DNA of 50,047 nucleotides from Lachnospiraceae bacterium (lineage in GTDB: Bacteria > Bacillota > Clostridia > Lachnospirales > Lachnospiraceae). Below are positions 34,356 to 42,847 of the stretch, piece by piece; the first letter of the stretch is position 1, and every line of letters starts with the position of its first letter. Below the pieces are notes generated by a model. It made no database searches, was not told the origin of the DNA, and saw nothing but the letters and a program-made list of their open reading frames with translations. Location: NCBI GenBank assembly GCA_017634975.1, contig JAGBMJ010000137.1, forward strand, positions 1-50,047. Reading direction: 5' to 3'. The position numbers were made by a program, and so were the translations under genes.

Positions 34356-34623
34356 TGCCTTCGTATGCTCCTTCTAACTGTTCATAAACTTCCGCCGGGA
34401 TGCTCACCTGCAGGCTGCGCTCCAGGCTGTGCTTCTTCTGTGCCTTTTTCAGGCATTCCACATTTCTGCACAGATAGGCACCTCTGCCGTTCTTCCGTCC
34501 GGTATCGTCCAGACAGATCTCGCCTTCCGGCGTACGCACCACACGGATCAGTTCTTTTTTGTCTTTACGTTCTCCGCAGCCCGCACACTGCCGCTGCGGC
34601 ACCCGTTTGGGCATCATTGCCAT
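34336..34623 (-). CDS. rnpM: RnpM/YlxR-family RNA-binding protein
   Basis: 95 residues with RQCAGCGERKDKKELIRVV and GRGAYLCRNVECLKKA. The YlxR family binds RNA, and in Bacillus it modulates RNase P. It keeps its usual place after nusA. Confidence 0.9.
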   Translation of the reverse strand: MAMMPKRVPQRQCAGCGERKDKKELIRVVRTPEGEICLDDTGRKNGRGAYLCRNVECLKKAQKKHSLERSLQVSIPAEVYEQLEGAYEGIGESAG

Positions 34624-34629
34624 AAGGAT

Positions 34630-35799
34630 TTACTCCTCTCCGCCCTCGCTGCCTTCGGCGGTCTCTTCCGCATATCCCTCTTCGGTATACTCTTCCTCGT
34701 ACTCGCCGTCTTCGTACTCATCATCCATATAGTCTTCCACACGGAAACCGTATGCATCCTTTGCCTGGGTCTCGGACTTGATGTCGATCTTGTAGTTGGT
34801 CAGCTTGGCCGCCAGTCTTGCGTTCTGGCCGGATTTACCGATAGCCAGAGACAGCTGCAGATCAGGTACCACGACATTTGCGGTACGCTCTTCCGGATCC
34901 GCAAATACGTTTACGATCTTTGCCGGAGACAGGGCATTCTGGATCAGCTCGCCCGGGTTCTCGCTCCAGTTGATGATATCGATCTTCTCGCCGTACAGCT
35001 CGTTTACGATCGCATTTACACGGGAACCGTTGACACCGACGCATGCGCCCACCGGATCCACGTTCGGATTGTGGGAAACGACAGCCATCTTGGTACGGCT
35101 GCCGGCTTCACGTGCGATCGCCATGATCTCTACGGTACCGTCTTTGATCTCGGTCACTTCTTCTTCAAACAGACGTTTTACCAGAGTCGGGTGAGAACGG
35201 CTCACCGTGATCTTCGGTCCCTTCGGCGTGCTCAGCACGTCCAGTACATATACTTTGATGCGGCCGCCCTGCTTTAAACGCTCGGTCGGCACACATTCGG
35301 TATCCAAAAGCAGTGCATCGGTCTTGCCAAGGTTGATGGAATAGCCCTTGCCCACGCGGCGCTGTACAACGCCGGTGATCACATCGGCTTTCTTCTCAAA
35401 GAACTGGTTGTAGATCACGTTGCGCTCTTCCTCACGGATCTTCTGGGTGATCACGTTCTTTGCATTCTGGGTAGCGATACGGCCGAACTCCTTGGAATTG
35501 ATCTCTACCTCTACAAAGCCTCCCGGCTGAACCTGCGGATCGATCTCCTTTGCTTCATCCCAGCTGATCTCGATCGCGGGATCCATAACGTCGTCCGCCA
35601 GCTCAATGACTTCCTTGGTGGCGATCACATGGAACTCGCATGTATCCTCGTCAATCTCTACACGTACATTATCTGCTGATTTGAAGTGGTTGCGGCATGC
35701 CGTGACCAGGGAATTCTTGATGGCTTCGAACAGAGCCTCCCTGCTGATCTCACGCTCACGCTCCAGCATGTCCAATGCAACTTTCAGATCCGAATTCAT
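34630..35799 (-). CDS. nusA: Transcription elongation factor NusA
   Basis: 389 residues: N-terminal polymerase-binding domain, S1 domain (ADVITGVVQRRVGKGYSINL) and two KH domains (VGACVGVNGSRVNAIVNELY; LSLAIGKSGQNARLAAKLT). It lacks the C-terminal acidic repeats of E. coli, normal for Firmicutes, and ends in a Glu/Gly-rich tail. Acts in pausing, termination and antitermination. Confidence 0.96.
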   Translation of the reverse strand: MNSDLKVALDMLEREREISREALFEAIKNSLVTACRNHFKSADNVRVEIDEDTCEFHVIATKEVIELADDVMDPAIEISWDEAKEIDPQVQPGGFVEVEINSKEFGRIATQNAKNVITQKIREEERNVIYNQFFEKKADVITGVVQRRVGKGYSINLGKTDALLLDTECVPTERLKQGGRIKVYVLDVLSTPKGPKITVSRSHPTLVKRLFEEEVTEIKDGTVEIMAIAREAGSRTKMAVVSHNPNVDPVGACVGVNGSRVNAIVNELYGEKIDIINWSENPGELIQNALSPAKIVNVFADPEERTANVVVPDLQLSLAIGKSGQNARLAAKLTNYKIDIKSETQAKDAYGFRVEDYMDDEYEDGEYEEEYTEEGYAEETAEGSEGGEE

Positions 35800-35800
35800 T

Positions 35801-36061
35801 TCATTTTCCTCCTAAAGAATTTGGTTGCTCACTCGTGTTTGTATCAATAAAATCAGATAGCTTCAGTTTTCTGATTTTTTTCCTTAATTCGCGGTACTGT
35901 TTCACATCCCGTCTGAGCTGTGCGCGGTGTTCCTTTTTCAGAAGCTTCACCTTCTTTCCGGCAGCTTTCTTCGCCGCCTTGCGCTCCGGTTTTCCCTTCT
36001 TCCAAAGGTCCCACAAAAGCTGTAATACTTCGCCGCCCACTTCAATCAGGATATCTATCAT
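35801..36061 (-). CDS. Lys-rich small protein between rimP and nusA
   Basis: 86 residues from the ATG at 36059-36061, with GAGG 7 bases upstream. MIDILIEVGGEVLQLLWDLW is followed by a very basic helical stretch (KKAAGKKVKLLKKEHRAQLR). It ends 1 base before nusA. Most genomes have no gene here. The charge suggests RNA or ribosome binding, but no family is recognised. Confidence 0.65.
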   Translation of the reverse strand: MIDILIEVGGEVLQLLWDLWKKGKPERKAAKKAAGKKVKLLKKEHRAQLRRDVKQYRELRKKIRKLKLSDFIDTNTSEQPNSLGGK

Positions 36062-36136
36062 AAAACACCTCATCCGCCGCTTGGGGCGCCCCCGGCACAC
36101 AGTACCGCCTGACGCACCGTATTCACAGGCAGCCTG

Positions 36137-36604
36137 TCAGAAATCCACTTTCAGACGGATCACCGCCAGTTTGCTGCGCTCAAATGTCTGTGCCTCTTTG
36201 CCTTCCGCTTCGATCGTTACCGTATCCTTATCAAAAGCCTTCAGGATCCCGGTGTATTCCTTCTCACCATCCACTGCCTCAAACAGCTTCAGTTCCACTT
36301 CCTCGCCGATGCTGTTTTCGAAGTGACGGTCTTTCTTTAACTGGCGTCCCAGTCCCGGACTGCTGACCTCCAGGATATAGGCATCTGCGATCAGATCCGC
36401 TTCGTCCAGCTTCTCCGAATATGCCCGGCTCACAGCTTCACAGTCCTCAATGGTCACACCGCCGTCCTTATCAATATAGGCACGCAGATACCAGTCACTG
36501 CCCTCTTTGACATACTCCACATCATAAATGCGTACACCCTGTGCATCCGTGATCGGCTGCAACAGCTGTTCCGCTCTTGTTTCGATGTCTTTCTTTCCTG
36601 CCAT
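36137..36604 (-). CDS. rimP: Ribosome maturation factor RimP
   Basis: 155 residues from the ATG at 36602-36604 (MAGKKDIETRAEQLL; AGGTGG upstream). RIYDVEYVKEGSDWYLRAYI and EVSSPGLGRQLKKDRHF are family hallmarks. Needed for 30S maturation. First gene of the nusA-infB operon. Confidence 0.95.
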   Translation of the reverse strand: MAGKKDIETRAEQLLQPITDAQGVRIYDVEYVKEGSDWYLRAYIDKDGGVTIEDCEAVSRAYSEKLDEADLIADAYILEVSSPGLGRQLKKDRHFENSIGEEVELKLFEAVDGEKEYTGILKAFDKDTVTIEAEGKEAQTFERSKLAVIRLKVDF

Positions 36605-36633
36605 AAAAATAACCACCTATGCATATAAACAGA

Positions 36634-36660
36634 TAAGAGTAGGTGCACCACCTACTCTTA
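36634..36660 (-). promoter_or_regulatory. Perfect 12-bp hairpin in the rimP leader
   Basis: TAAGAGTAGGTG and CACCTACTCTTA around a 3-base loop, in the transcribed leader 30 bases before rimP. No T run follows on the minus strand, so it is more likely a protein site or mRNA stability element than a terminator. Confidence 0.6.
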
Positions 36661-36684
36661 CCATACTCAATCCTACAAAACATT

Positions 36685-36712
36685 ATTTTATCACTTCTGT
36701 ATTAAAATGCAA
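36685..36712 (-). promoter_or_regulatory. Promoter of the rimP-nusA-infB operon
   Basis: Minus strand TTGCAT (36707-36712), 16 bases and TAAAAT (36685-36690). Confidence 0.65.
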
Positions 36713-36766
36713 GTGTTTTTTCGAAAAGCATGATCAAAGAAAAAACTGACACAGACAAAAAAATAC

Positions 36767-36795
36767 TGGTCAACATAATATTATTATGATATACT
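36767..36795 (+). promoter_or_regulatory. Promoter of the Ala/Glu-rich protein gene
   Basis: TGGTCA (36767-36772), 17 bases and TATACT (36790-36795), divergent from the rimP promoter. Confidence 0.5.
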
Positions 36796-36861
36796 TGATC
36801 ATATTGATGGATTTTCAGGACGGAAACGCAATATCGTTTCCTTAGGGAGGAAGAAAAAGCT

Positions 36862-37458
36862 ATGTCTTTGTTTGGTGCGTTCAAACACAAGAATGATGCA
36901 TCCGTAAACATTGAGCCTGCGTATGAACCGGAAACCGAAGCAAAAGGGGATCTGGACTTTGTAAAAGGCCGAACCGAAACCGCAGAGGAAGTCATTCAGG
37001 CGCACCTTGAGGAAGAAGCCCGGGCGCTGGAAGAGGCAAAGCAGGCAGAAGTACAGAAAAAAGCGGCAGCGGAAGCTGCAAAAGAAGACGTATCGTCAGC
37101 CGACAGTGCTGCCATTACAGAAGACGTACCGGCTGCCGGCAATGCTGCTGTTGCAGAAAACGGAGCTGCTCCGGCAATCGTTGTTCCGGAATATGTTCCG
37201 CCAATGAATTTTGCAGACGCATTGGAAGAGAATCCCATTCCGGAATCCGGGAAGATCTGTCAGAGAGTACCGGTAACGCAGCATGATCCGGTGATCAACC
37301 TGCCGGAGTTCCACCCTTCCGATGAACCGGCGATCGCGTTGATCCGCGGTGATGAAGGCTTCCTTGCCAAAGATCTGGTCAGCGGAATGATGGCGATGGG
37401 GAACTGCGAAGATGACGCAAAAGACCGATTGATGAGCCTGCTAGCGCAGCCGGCGTAA
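36862..37458 (+). CDS. Ala/Glu-rich protein of unknown function
   Basis: 198 residues. A charged helical region (about 30-75, EEEARALEEAKQAEVQKKAA) leads through a low-complexity linker to a conserved-looking C-terminus (FHPSDEPAIALIRGDEGFLA, DLVSGMMAMGNCEDDAKDRL). No signal or membrane segment. AGGGAGG lies upstream of the ATG. A single gene with its own promoter and terminator. No family recognised. Confidence 0.7.
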   Translation: MSLFGAFKHKNDASVNIEPAYEPETEAKGDLDFVKGRTETAEEVIQAHLEEEARALEEAKQAEVQKKAAAEAAKEDVSSADSAAITEDVPAAGNAAVAENGAAPAIVVPEYVPPMNFADALEENPIPESGKICQRVPVTQHDPVINLPEFHPSDEPAIALIRGDEGFLAKDLVSGMMAMGNCEDDAKDRLMSLLAQPA

Positions 37459-37505
37459 GTGTTCGAAACCGTAAAAATGCCCTACCAGGGGGAGATAACC
37501 TTTTT

Positions 37506-37550
37506 AATGGACGGTCCGTATGGTGAATACCTTGCGGACCGTCCCATGTT
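37506..37550 (+). terminator. Terminator of the Ala/Glu-rich protein gene
   Basis: GGACGGTCCG / CGGACCGTCC perfect 10-bp arms, then CATGTTTTT. Confidence 0.8.
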
Positions 37551-37732
37551 TTTACTCAATACCGGAAATCATTTCCGTTGTTGAGTATAAAATACGGGCA
37601 GGATGCGCACTCGCATGTAAGGAATTCAGCCGCCAAAGCGGCATGTGCTCGGCGCTCCTGATGCTAATTGTCAATGGTTTCTTGTACTCTTTCTTGTGGA
37701 AATTCCCGAAACCTGCTCTAAATGTAGACATT
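37551..37732. other. Intergenic stretch without visible gene
   Basis: Between the two converging terminators. ACTCAATA...TTGAGT and GAATTCAGCCGCCAAAGCGGC give weak hairpins. No coding frame is supported. Confidence 0.4.
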
Positions 37733-37760
37733 AAAAAAGGACCGGATTTTACTCCGATCC
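37733..37760 (-). terminator. Terminator of the peptide operon
   Basis: Minus strand GGATCGGA, 6-base loop and TCCGGTCC followed by six T, 62 bases after the ABC exporter stop. Confidence 0.75.
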
Positions 37761-37822
37761 CACATTTTCCTCGTTATATTTCAAAGTTCAATTCTGCAAT
37801 TATTCTTATTATCTGTATTGGT

Positions 37823-39496
37823 TTACAACTCCACCACCTGATCCGCGTACTTATCCAGATACCGCCTGTGGCTGACATATAAAACCGTCGGATGCTCCGA
37901 TCTTGCTATGGCATCCAGTATCTTCATCTCCGTCTTTTCATCCAGCGCGGAGGTCGCCTCATCCAGAATCAGAATAGCGGACTTCTTAAGCAATGCTCTC
38001 GCTATCGAGATACGCTGTGCCTGTCCTTCCGAAATACCCGTAGCCTTTTCGCCGATCTGAGTATCAATACCATCCGGCAGGCTTTCCACAAATTCCAGCG
38101 CATCAGCAATTCTCAGCACCTCTTTCATCTCATCAGCCGTCGCGTCACTCTTCCCCATCCGGAGATTATCGGCGATGGTACCAAACATCAGGGTGTTCCC
38201 CTGCGGAACATAGCTGATCAGTTTTCTGGTGTTTACATCACATTTCTTCCGGATCCCGTTCTCGGAATAAAATGACAGTTCTCCTTCCGATGAAGGCAGG
38301 AATCCCATAATCGCTCTTAAAAGTGTGGTTTTACCGGCACCGGACTTTCCGGCCATCATCACCATCTGTCCCGGTTTAATATCAAAGGATACATTCTGCA
38401 CAACAGCCTCGGCCTTGTATCCCACAGTAACCGAATCCGCCAATATACCTAAATAAGCGCATCCCTCATTGCCATCCGTGAAAGCCCTGATTTCTTCCGG
38501 ATCCGCCTGTTCTTCCTCCAGCTCACTGACCTCTATGATCCTTCCAGCGGAAGCCAGCACACCCACGATCTGTGGGATTTGGTTTGCCAGAGAATAGATC
38601 GGTCCCTGGATCTGTCCTACCAGACTAAGAAAAGCGGTCATCACGCCAAAGGTGATCGCCCCGTCACTGACCATCAGTGCTCCGACCACAAATGCGATCA
38701 TATGAGCTCCGGTAAAGGTGATACCGATCACACCGGTTCCAATCACCTTCCACTTGTTCTTCTGCCTGACCAGTTTCAGTCTCTTATCCTGGATCTCCTG
38801 TAATCTTCTGATACTGTTTTCTTCCTGTCCGAAAAGCTGAACCAGTGTAGCCTTGCTAAGTCTCTCCTGCAGGAAAATACGATAATCCGCCTCTGTCTGC
38901 TGATACTCCTTCTGTATCTTATTCATACCCCTGCTGATAAGCTTCCCTGCTACTGCCCCGATGGGGGCAATGATGATAAGTGCAACAGCAAGAGCAGGCG
39001 CATAATTCCATAAGAGACAGAATGCAAGGATCAGCCGGACGATCAACGCTCCCCCTGAAATAATCAGCCTGCTCACACCGGAAGTGATCTGCTCCACATC
39101 ACTGGTGATCCTGCTGAGCAGCTCTTCACTATGATACTCTGTCCTGCTGATCCAGGGCAGACGCAGAAACCGCTCAAACAGGCTGCTCCGCATCTGGCAG
39201 GCGTATTTTTCTGTGATCGTTGCTTCCAGCAGCGATTCCAGCACCCCTCCAACGATAGAAAAAAGCTGTAGCCCTACCATGATGATCACCAGGGTGCGAA
39301 GTACCACCTGATCTCCCGCCTTATCCACGATCGACTTATTGACAAGAGATACCAGCACGGAAGCTACAGCTACACTTGTGTTAAGAAGCAGCAGACCAAG
39401 CAGGGATTTTTTGCTTTTTGCAGTTAGTTTGGCAATCCATCTCAAATACTTCCTCTGATTCTTGCCGTCTTTCAGAAAACCTATATATTTATCCAT
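37823..39496 (-). CDS. ABC transporter (membrane domain plus ATPase), peptide exporter
   Basis: 557 residues. Six membrane helices in the first 310 residues, then an ATPase: Walker A GKSGAGKTTLLRAI, Q-loop ISYVPQG, signature ISEGQAQRISIARALL (a variant of LSGGQ), Walker B AILILDEATSALD and switch His in VSHRR. The layout is that of the D protein of lasso and other RiPP clusters; no N-terminal peptidase is fused. Last gene of the peptide operon, 4 bases after the nucleotidyltransferase gene, so it probably exports the modified peptide. Confidence 0.88.
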   Translation of the reverse strand: MDKYIGFLKDGKNQRKYLRWIAKLTAKSKKSLLGLLLLNTSVAVASVLVSLVNKSIVDKAGDQVVLRTLVIIMVGLQLFSIVGGVLESLLEATITEKYACQMRSSLFERFLRLPWISRTEYHSEELLSRITSDVEQITSGVSRLIISGGALIVRLILAFCLLWNYAPALAVALIIIAPIGAVAGKLISRGMNKIQKEYQQTEADYRIFLQERLSKATLVQLFGQEENSIRRLQEIQDKRLKLVRQKNKWKVIGTGVIGITFTGAHMIAFVVGALMVSDGAITFGVMTAFLSLVGQIQGPIYSLANQIPQIVGVLASAGRIIEVSELEEEQADPEEIRAFTDGNEGCAYLGILADSVTVGYKAEAVVQNVSFDIKPGQMVMMAGKSGAGKTTLLRAIMGFLPSSEGELSFYSENGIRKKCDVNTRKLISYVPQGNTLMFGTIADNLRMGKSDATADEMKEVLRIADALEFVESLPDGIDTQIGEKATGISEGQAQRISIARALLKKSAILILDEATSALDEKTEMKILDAIARSEHPTVLYVSHRRYLDKYADQVVEL

Positions 39497-39500
39497 ATTA

Positions 39501-40592
39501 CTACTTCACTTGCTTAAGTATTTTCAACTCCCTGATCATTTTGCCGTTTTTAAGACCGCGCAATACCCGATAGAAAGGCAGTAATGGCAGTAGGATCTTG
39601 TGCTTATAAAAGAAGGGAAAATATGCCGCCATCGCCTGATATCTCTTGTTCTTTTTGCTAACTGGCACAAAGAAACGGTTCAGCATATACCAAATCTTGC
39701 CCCCTCCGTATTCTTTCATCCGGTTTTCCACGCGATGATCCATCGTACCATACACCCCTGACGACAGAACATATTCAAGCATTTCCTTATCAGCATCCGT
39801 CAGTTCCTTACCGGAGAACAGGTGCTGTGCCAGCAAGCGGTTGGCAGCCTCAAATTCCGCGATCCCCAGCTTTTCCGTTTCCGTCGCCACATAGTCCATA
39901 TCAAGGGACTCTTTTTGCAGATATACATACACATCAAGAATAGAACGTAGTCCCGTTCCCCCCATGGAATAGTGCTTATATTCATGGGCGAGCATATAAA
40001 TGTAAAAGTCCTCCGGGCTGAAATGCTTCTCATATCCATCACCCAGCAATCTTTTTTCCACATCTGTATAGTATTTATACATTTTCTCGTCGTGACCGGA
40101 ACCAAACAGAGAAGTATGCATCTCAAAATTGCTCACAGGTTCCTTGTGATACACATCATGATTGCTGGCACCAAAATGTTCCACACTAAATCCCAGCTTT
40201 TCCATGATGCTTTTCACGTCATCTGCCCGTTTGGCATCAAAGAGAATATCATGGTCAGACATCTGTCGCATGCCATACACAGGATACAGATGCTGCAGAA
40301 GAGTTCCCTTAAGGGGCATATGCCAGATACCTGCCGCGTCCAGTTCGGCAAATACCTCTGACATTTCCATATCCATCTGCGCATTCTTCAGTGCGGAATG
40401 CTTCTTTGCTTTAACAAAGCGTTCTTCCTTTACCCCAGCAGTTTCCAATGCATGAGCGACCGTAGCTGTAAGATAATGCCTGTTCGCCTGTTCATACAGC
40501 TCGTCCATATCCATACCGGCGATCCGCTCCGGATCTGCTTTCACACCATTTACTGCGCACGATACGAGATAGATCAAATCCTCCGCTTCCAT
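39501..40592 (-). CDS. Nucleotidyltransferase-fold tailoring enzyme
   Basis: 363 residues of the PF14907-like nucleotidyltransferase family: MPLKGTLLQHLYPVYGMRQM followed by SDHDILFDAKRADDVKSIM, the usual G-x-LL ... R-x-x-D-x-D region, with DHD in place of DID. Such genes occur in paeninodin-type lasso clusters beside a kinase, where they are thought to modify the peptide. The second Asp of the motif is kept. Acts in the cytosol. Confidence 0.8.
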   Translation of the reverse strand: MEAEDLIYLVSCAVNGVKADPERIAGMDMDELYEQANRHYLTATVAHALETAGVKEERFVKAKKHSALKNAQMDMEMSEVFAELDAAGIWHMPLKGTLLQHLYPVYGMRQMSDHDILFDAKRADDVKSIMEKLGFSVEHFGASNHDVYHKEPVSNFEMHTSLFGSGHDEKMYKYYTDVEKRLLGDGYEKHFSPEDFYIYMLAHEYKHYSMGGTGLRSILDVYVYLQKESLDMDYVATETEKLGIAEFEAANRLLAQHLFSGKELTDADKEMLEYVLSSGVYGTMDHRVENRMKEYGGGKIWYMLNRFFVPVSKKNKRYQAMAAYFPFFYKHKILLPLLPFYRVLRGLKNGKMIRELKILKQVK

Positions 40593-40638
40593 GTAAGTCT
40601 CACTTCCTTGTTCCTAATACTAAATCAAGGTTCAAAGA

Positions 40639-41130
40639 TTACCCATGAACCTTGACTTTTCTAATTATTCTTTCAACTTTGTCCACAACACGGTGCGGTA
40701 AGATCAAAAGCCGCCTAAAACGCCACAGCGCGCACCAGCGTGCGGCACGGCGGCGCCACTTCAGGTCATCACAATCAATTGTCCGCTTTCCGCGCCGGAT
40801 CAGCTTCGCCTTGCCGAGAATATTTGAGCGAGGGAACCACCCGTCCGGTTTACGATTTCCGTCGCCAAAGGTCTGCACTCTGTCACCGTCCAGCTTCCAC
40901 ACCCGGTGCAGGCAGTATTCTCCGCCCTTATAATGCCCCGGAAAAAGCACGATATCACCGACCTTGATGTTCTCCGGCATTATGCTTACCAGCATCACCT
41001 GATCTCTGTTCACGCGGATCAGCGGAAACATGCTACTCCCTACCACAGTGAACCAGATAGGCGGTGCTTCCGCACCGCCTTCCCGCATAGCCATCCACTG
41101 CTCAATGGACAGGGAGACACGCTGCGTCAT
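40639..41130 (-). CDS. S26-type signal-peptidase-like protein
   Basis: 163 residues. WFTVVGSSMFPLIRVNRDQV holds the Ser nucleophile (GSSMFP). CLHRVW and FGDGNRKPDG supply His and Asp as in archaeal/ER-type S26B peptidases rather than the Ser-Lys pair of bacterial LepB. No clear transmembrane helix; the C-terminus is Arg-rich. ATGA overlap with the PqqD gene. The best candidate for removing the leader of the precursor peptide, since no lasso-type B2 protease is present. Confidence 0.78.
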   Translation of the reverse strand: MTQRVSLSIEQWMAMREGGAEAPPIWFTVVGSSMFPLIRVNRDQVMLVSIMPENIKVGDIVLFPGHYKGGEYCLHRVWKLDGDRVQTFGDGNRKPDGWFPRSNILGKAKLIRRGKRTIDCDDLKWRRRAARWCALWRFRRLLILPHRVVDKVERIIRKVKVHG

Positions 41131-41393
41131 GCTTCAGCCACGCCCGCCTCGATCAGCGAGGCAATGGTCTTCTGAACGTCGGCGCTGGCGGTGTCGAGGG
41201 ACACGTCATATTCCTGTGTCAGCGCCTGGGCGGTTTCCTCCGGGGTGCTGCCCTTCTGCAATTTCTCGAAGATGAACGCGCCGGTGTCGTTGAGCATCAG
41301 TGAGCCGTTAAACTCTTTCACGTTCTTGCCTGTAGGCATCACCAAGTTCATGCCCGGCACTTTTCTCAAAATGAATCCATTCTTGATCTTCAT
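41127..41393 (-). CDS. PqqD-family peptide-recognition protein
   Basis: 88 residues: FILRKVPGMNLVMPTG, LMLNDTGAFIFEKLQKGSTP and EYDVSLDTASADVQKTIASL fit PqqD, the RRE domain that binds leader peptides of RiPPs and hands them to modifying enzymes. Follows the precursor gene and overlaps the S26 peptidase gene. Confidence 0.85.
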   Translation of the reverse strand: MKIKNGFILRKVPGMNLVMPTGKNVKEFNGSLMLNDTGAFIFEKLQKGSTPEETAQALTQEYDVSLDTASADVQKTIASLIEAGVAEA

Positions 41394-41448
41394 ATCGTTT
41401 GCTCCTTGCCTATATCTTTAAGCCCGGTATAGGGCGATTTTGCCGAAG

Positions 41449-41479
41449 GTCAGCCGAGATTCTGCGAATCCCGGCTGAC
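41449..41479 (-). promoter_or_regulatory. Hairpin between precursor and PqqD genes
   Basis: GTCAGCCG-A-GATTC / GAATC-C-CGGCTGAC, 8 plus 5 pairs with one mismatch and a 3-base loop. No T run. It could protect the short precursor mRNA or weaken read-through, so the precursor is made in excess over the enzymes. Confidence 0.55.
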
Positions 41480-41539
41480 AAGGGTGGCTTCTTGAGCCTT
41501 CACCATGTGGATACAGCAGATGTTCCGTATCTGGCCATA

Positions 41540-41668
41540 TTATTGGATGGTGCAAGTCAAGGCAGAATCGTTTACATATTCGCATCCGCTTGCTGTGATT
41601 CGATCACTGGCGTCGAACTCCACCTTGGTGACCTCGGGGGTTTCATAGACCTTCTTTTCGTTCTCCAT
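41540..41668 (-). CDS. RiPP precursor peptide
   Basis: 42 residues from the ATG at 41666-41668, with AAAGGAGG about 8 bases upstream. The leader-like part has YETPEVTKVEF, the Y-x-x-P and hydrophobic spacing that PqqD-type RREs bind in lasso leaders, followed by ITASG. The C-terminal part GCEYVNDSALTCTIQ has two Cys and an Asp at position 7. It lies between the radical SAM and PqqD genes. The core could be Gly28-Gln42 (cut after Ser27, small residues at -1 and -3), with thioether, lasso-like or other modification. Confidence 0.75.
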   Translation of the reverse strand: MENEKKVYETPEVTKVEFDASDRITASGCEYVNDSALTCTIQ

Positions 41669-41743
41669 TTTGGTTTCCTCCTTTCTGTTTGATGATATGT
41701 TTACCGCCACGGGCGGGAAACAACGATTCAAGGGGGAGACAGA

Positions 41744-42847
41744 CTATTTTGCCCGATATTCTTCGCCAATGTCTGCCTGCCGTCTCATCCACGCACAGGT
41801 TTCACTATTACACAAATGCCTTGCAGCAAAACTCTTGTGCTGTGTCGGACAGTAGTGACACTTATCCTTGTGAGAACATCTGTGGCACTCCTCCGGTACT
41901 TCATAGTCCTTCACGCCATGGTTGACTTCTCTCCACGCAGCCCCAAAACCAATATTCTTCACATCGGCACAGATCACATCCCGCGGGAAACCAAGACAGG
42001 GCTCCATAGTACCGTCCCAGTTTACAGCGAAGGTGGTTCTTCCACCATTACAAGAGAGCCCGCGCTGCATGATACGTGATTCATCGTCCGGAATATCCCC
42101 CATGAACTCCGCCTCTTCCTCCGTCTGACTTCTGGGCTTGCGCGGAAACATATCCCGGTATTTTCGGTGAATGCGGGCATTTTCCTCCAGGCTCAAGCCG
42201 AAATCTTCCATACTGCGCCCGGTGTCTTTGTTTGCCTCAAACAATGCAACATTTACACTGACATCCTCTGCGCCGAGAGTACCGGCATATTCCATGATCC
42301 GATCCACCCAAGGCAGCATATAGGCGCTTGGGGTAATCTTCAGTTGAACGTGCAGCCCTGCCGCTATGGCGGCGCGGACATTCGTTGTTACTGTTTCAAA
42401 TACATCATGCCCGGTGACAGCCGTATAGGATTCCCCGTCACAGCCGTAGAGGGACACATCGATTACATAGGGTGGATATTCGGTGAACAGGTCGATCATG
42501 CCCTTGTTCAGCAATATTCCGTTGGTTTTGACACGGACAGACATCCCCTGATCGATCAGATACATATAGATTCTCTTAAAGTCCGGGTGTGTCATGGCCT
42601 CGCCGCCGGTGAGCAGGGCGATCATCATGCCGTTCTCTATTGCCTGCCCCATAAGATCGATCCACCGATCTCCATCAAGCATACGCTCCTTTACCGTCGG
42701 ATCGGAAAGATGCACATAGCACATCTTGCAGTCCAGATTGCACAGCGGCGTCAGTTCAAAGCAGCCGCTGATCGGCGTGTCATTCTCTCTGGCATTCTGC
42801 ATCGCCATTTGCAGGAATTGGTTGTAGTTTATCGTGTTCATTGTCAT
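41744..42847 (-). CDS. Radical SAM/SPASM peptide maturase
   Basis: 367 residues. TPLCNLDCKMCYVHL has the C-x3-C-x2-C iron-sulphur motif, GGEAMTHPDF is the SAM-binding GGE, and the C-terminal SPASM domain has CNGGRTTFAV, EPCLGFP and CHRCSHKDKCHYC with further Cys. It probably modifies the Cys-containing precursor encoded just downstream (75-base gap). The gene starts directly after the kinase stop. Cys-to-alpha or Cys-to-beta/gamma thioethers and other bonds are all possible. Confidence 0.88.
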   Translation of the reverse strand: MTMNTINYNQFLQMAMQNARENDTPISGCFELTPLCNLDCKMCYVHLSDPTVKERMLDGDRWIDLMGQAIENGMMIALLTGGEAMTHPDFKRIYMYLIDQGMSVRVKTNGILLNKGMIDLFTEYPPYVIDVSLYGCDGESYTAVTGHDVFETVTTNVRAAIAAGLHVQLKITPSAYMLPWVDRIMEYAGTLGAEDVSVNVALFEANKDTGRSMEDFGLSLEENARIHRKYRDMFPRKPRSQTEEEAEFMGDIPDDESRIMQRGLSCNGGRTTFAVNWDGTMEPCLGFPRDVICADVKNIGFGAAWREVNHGVKDYEVPEECHRCSHKDKCHYCPTQHKSFAARHLCNSETCAWMRRQADIGEEYRAK

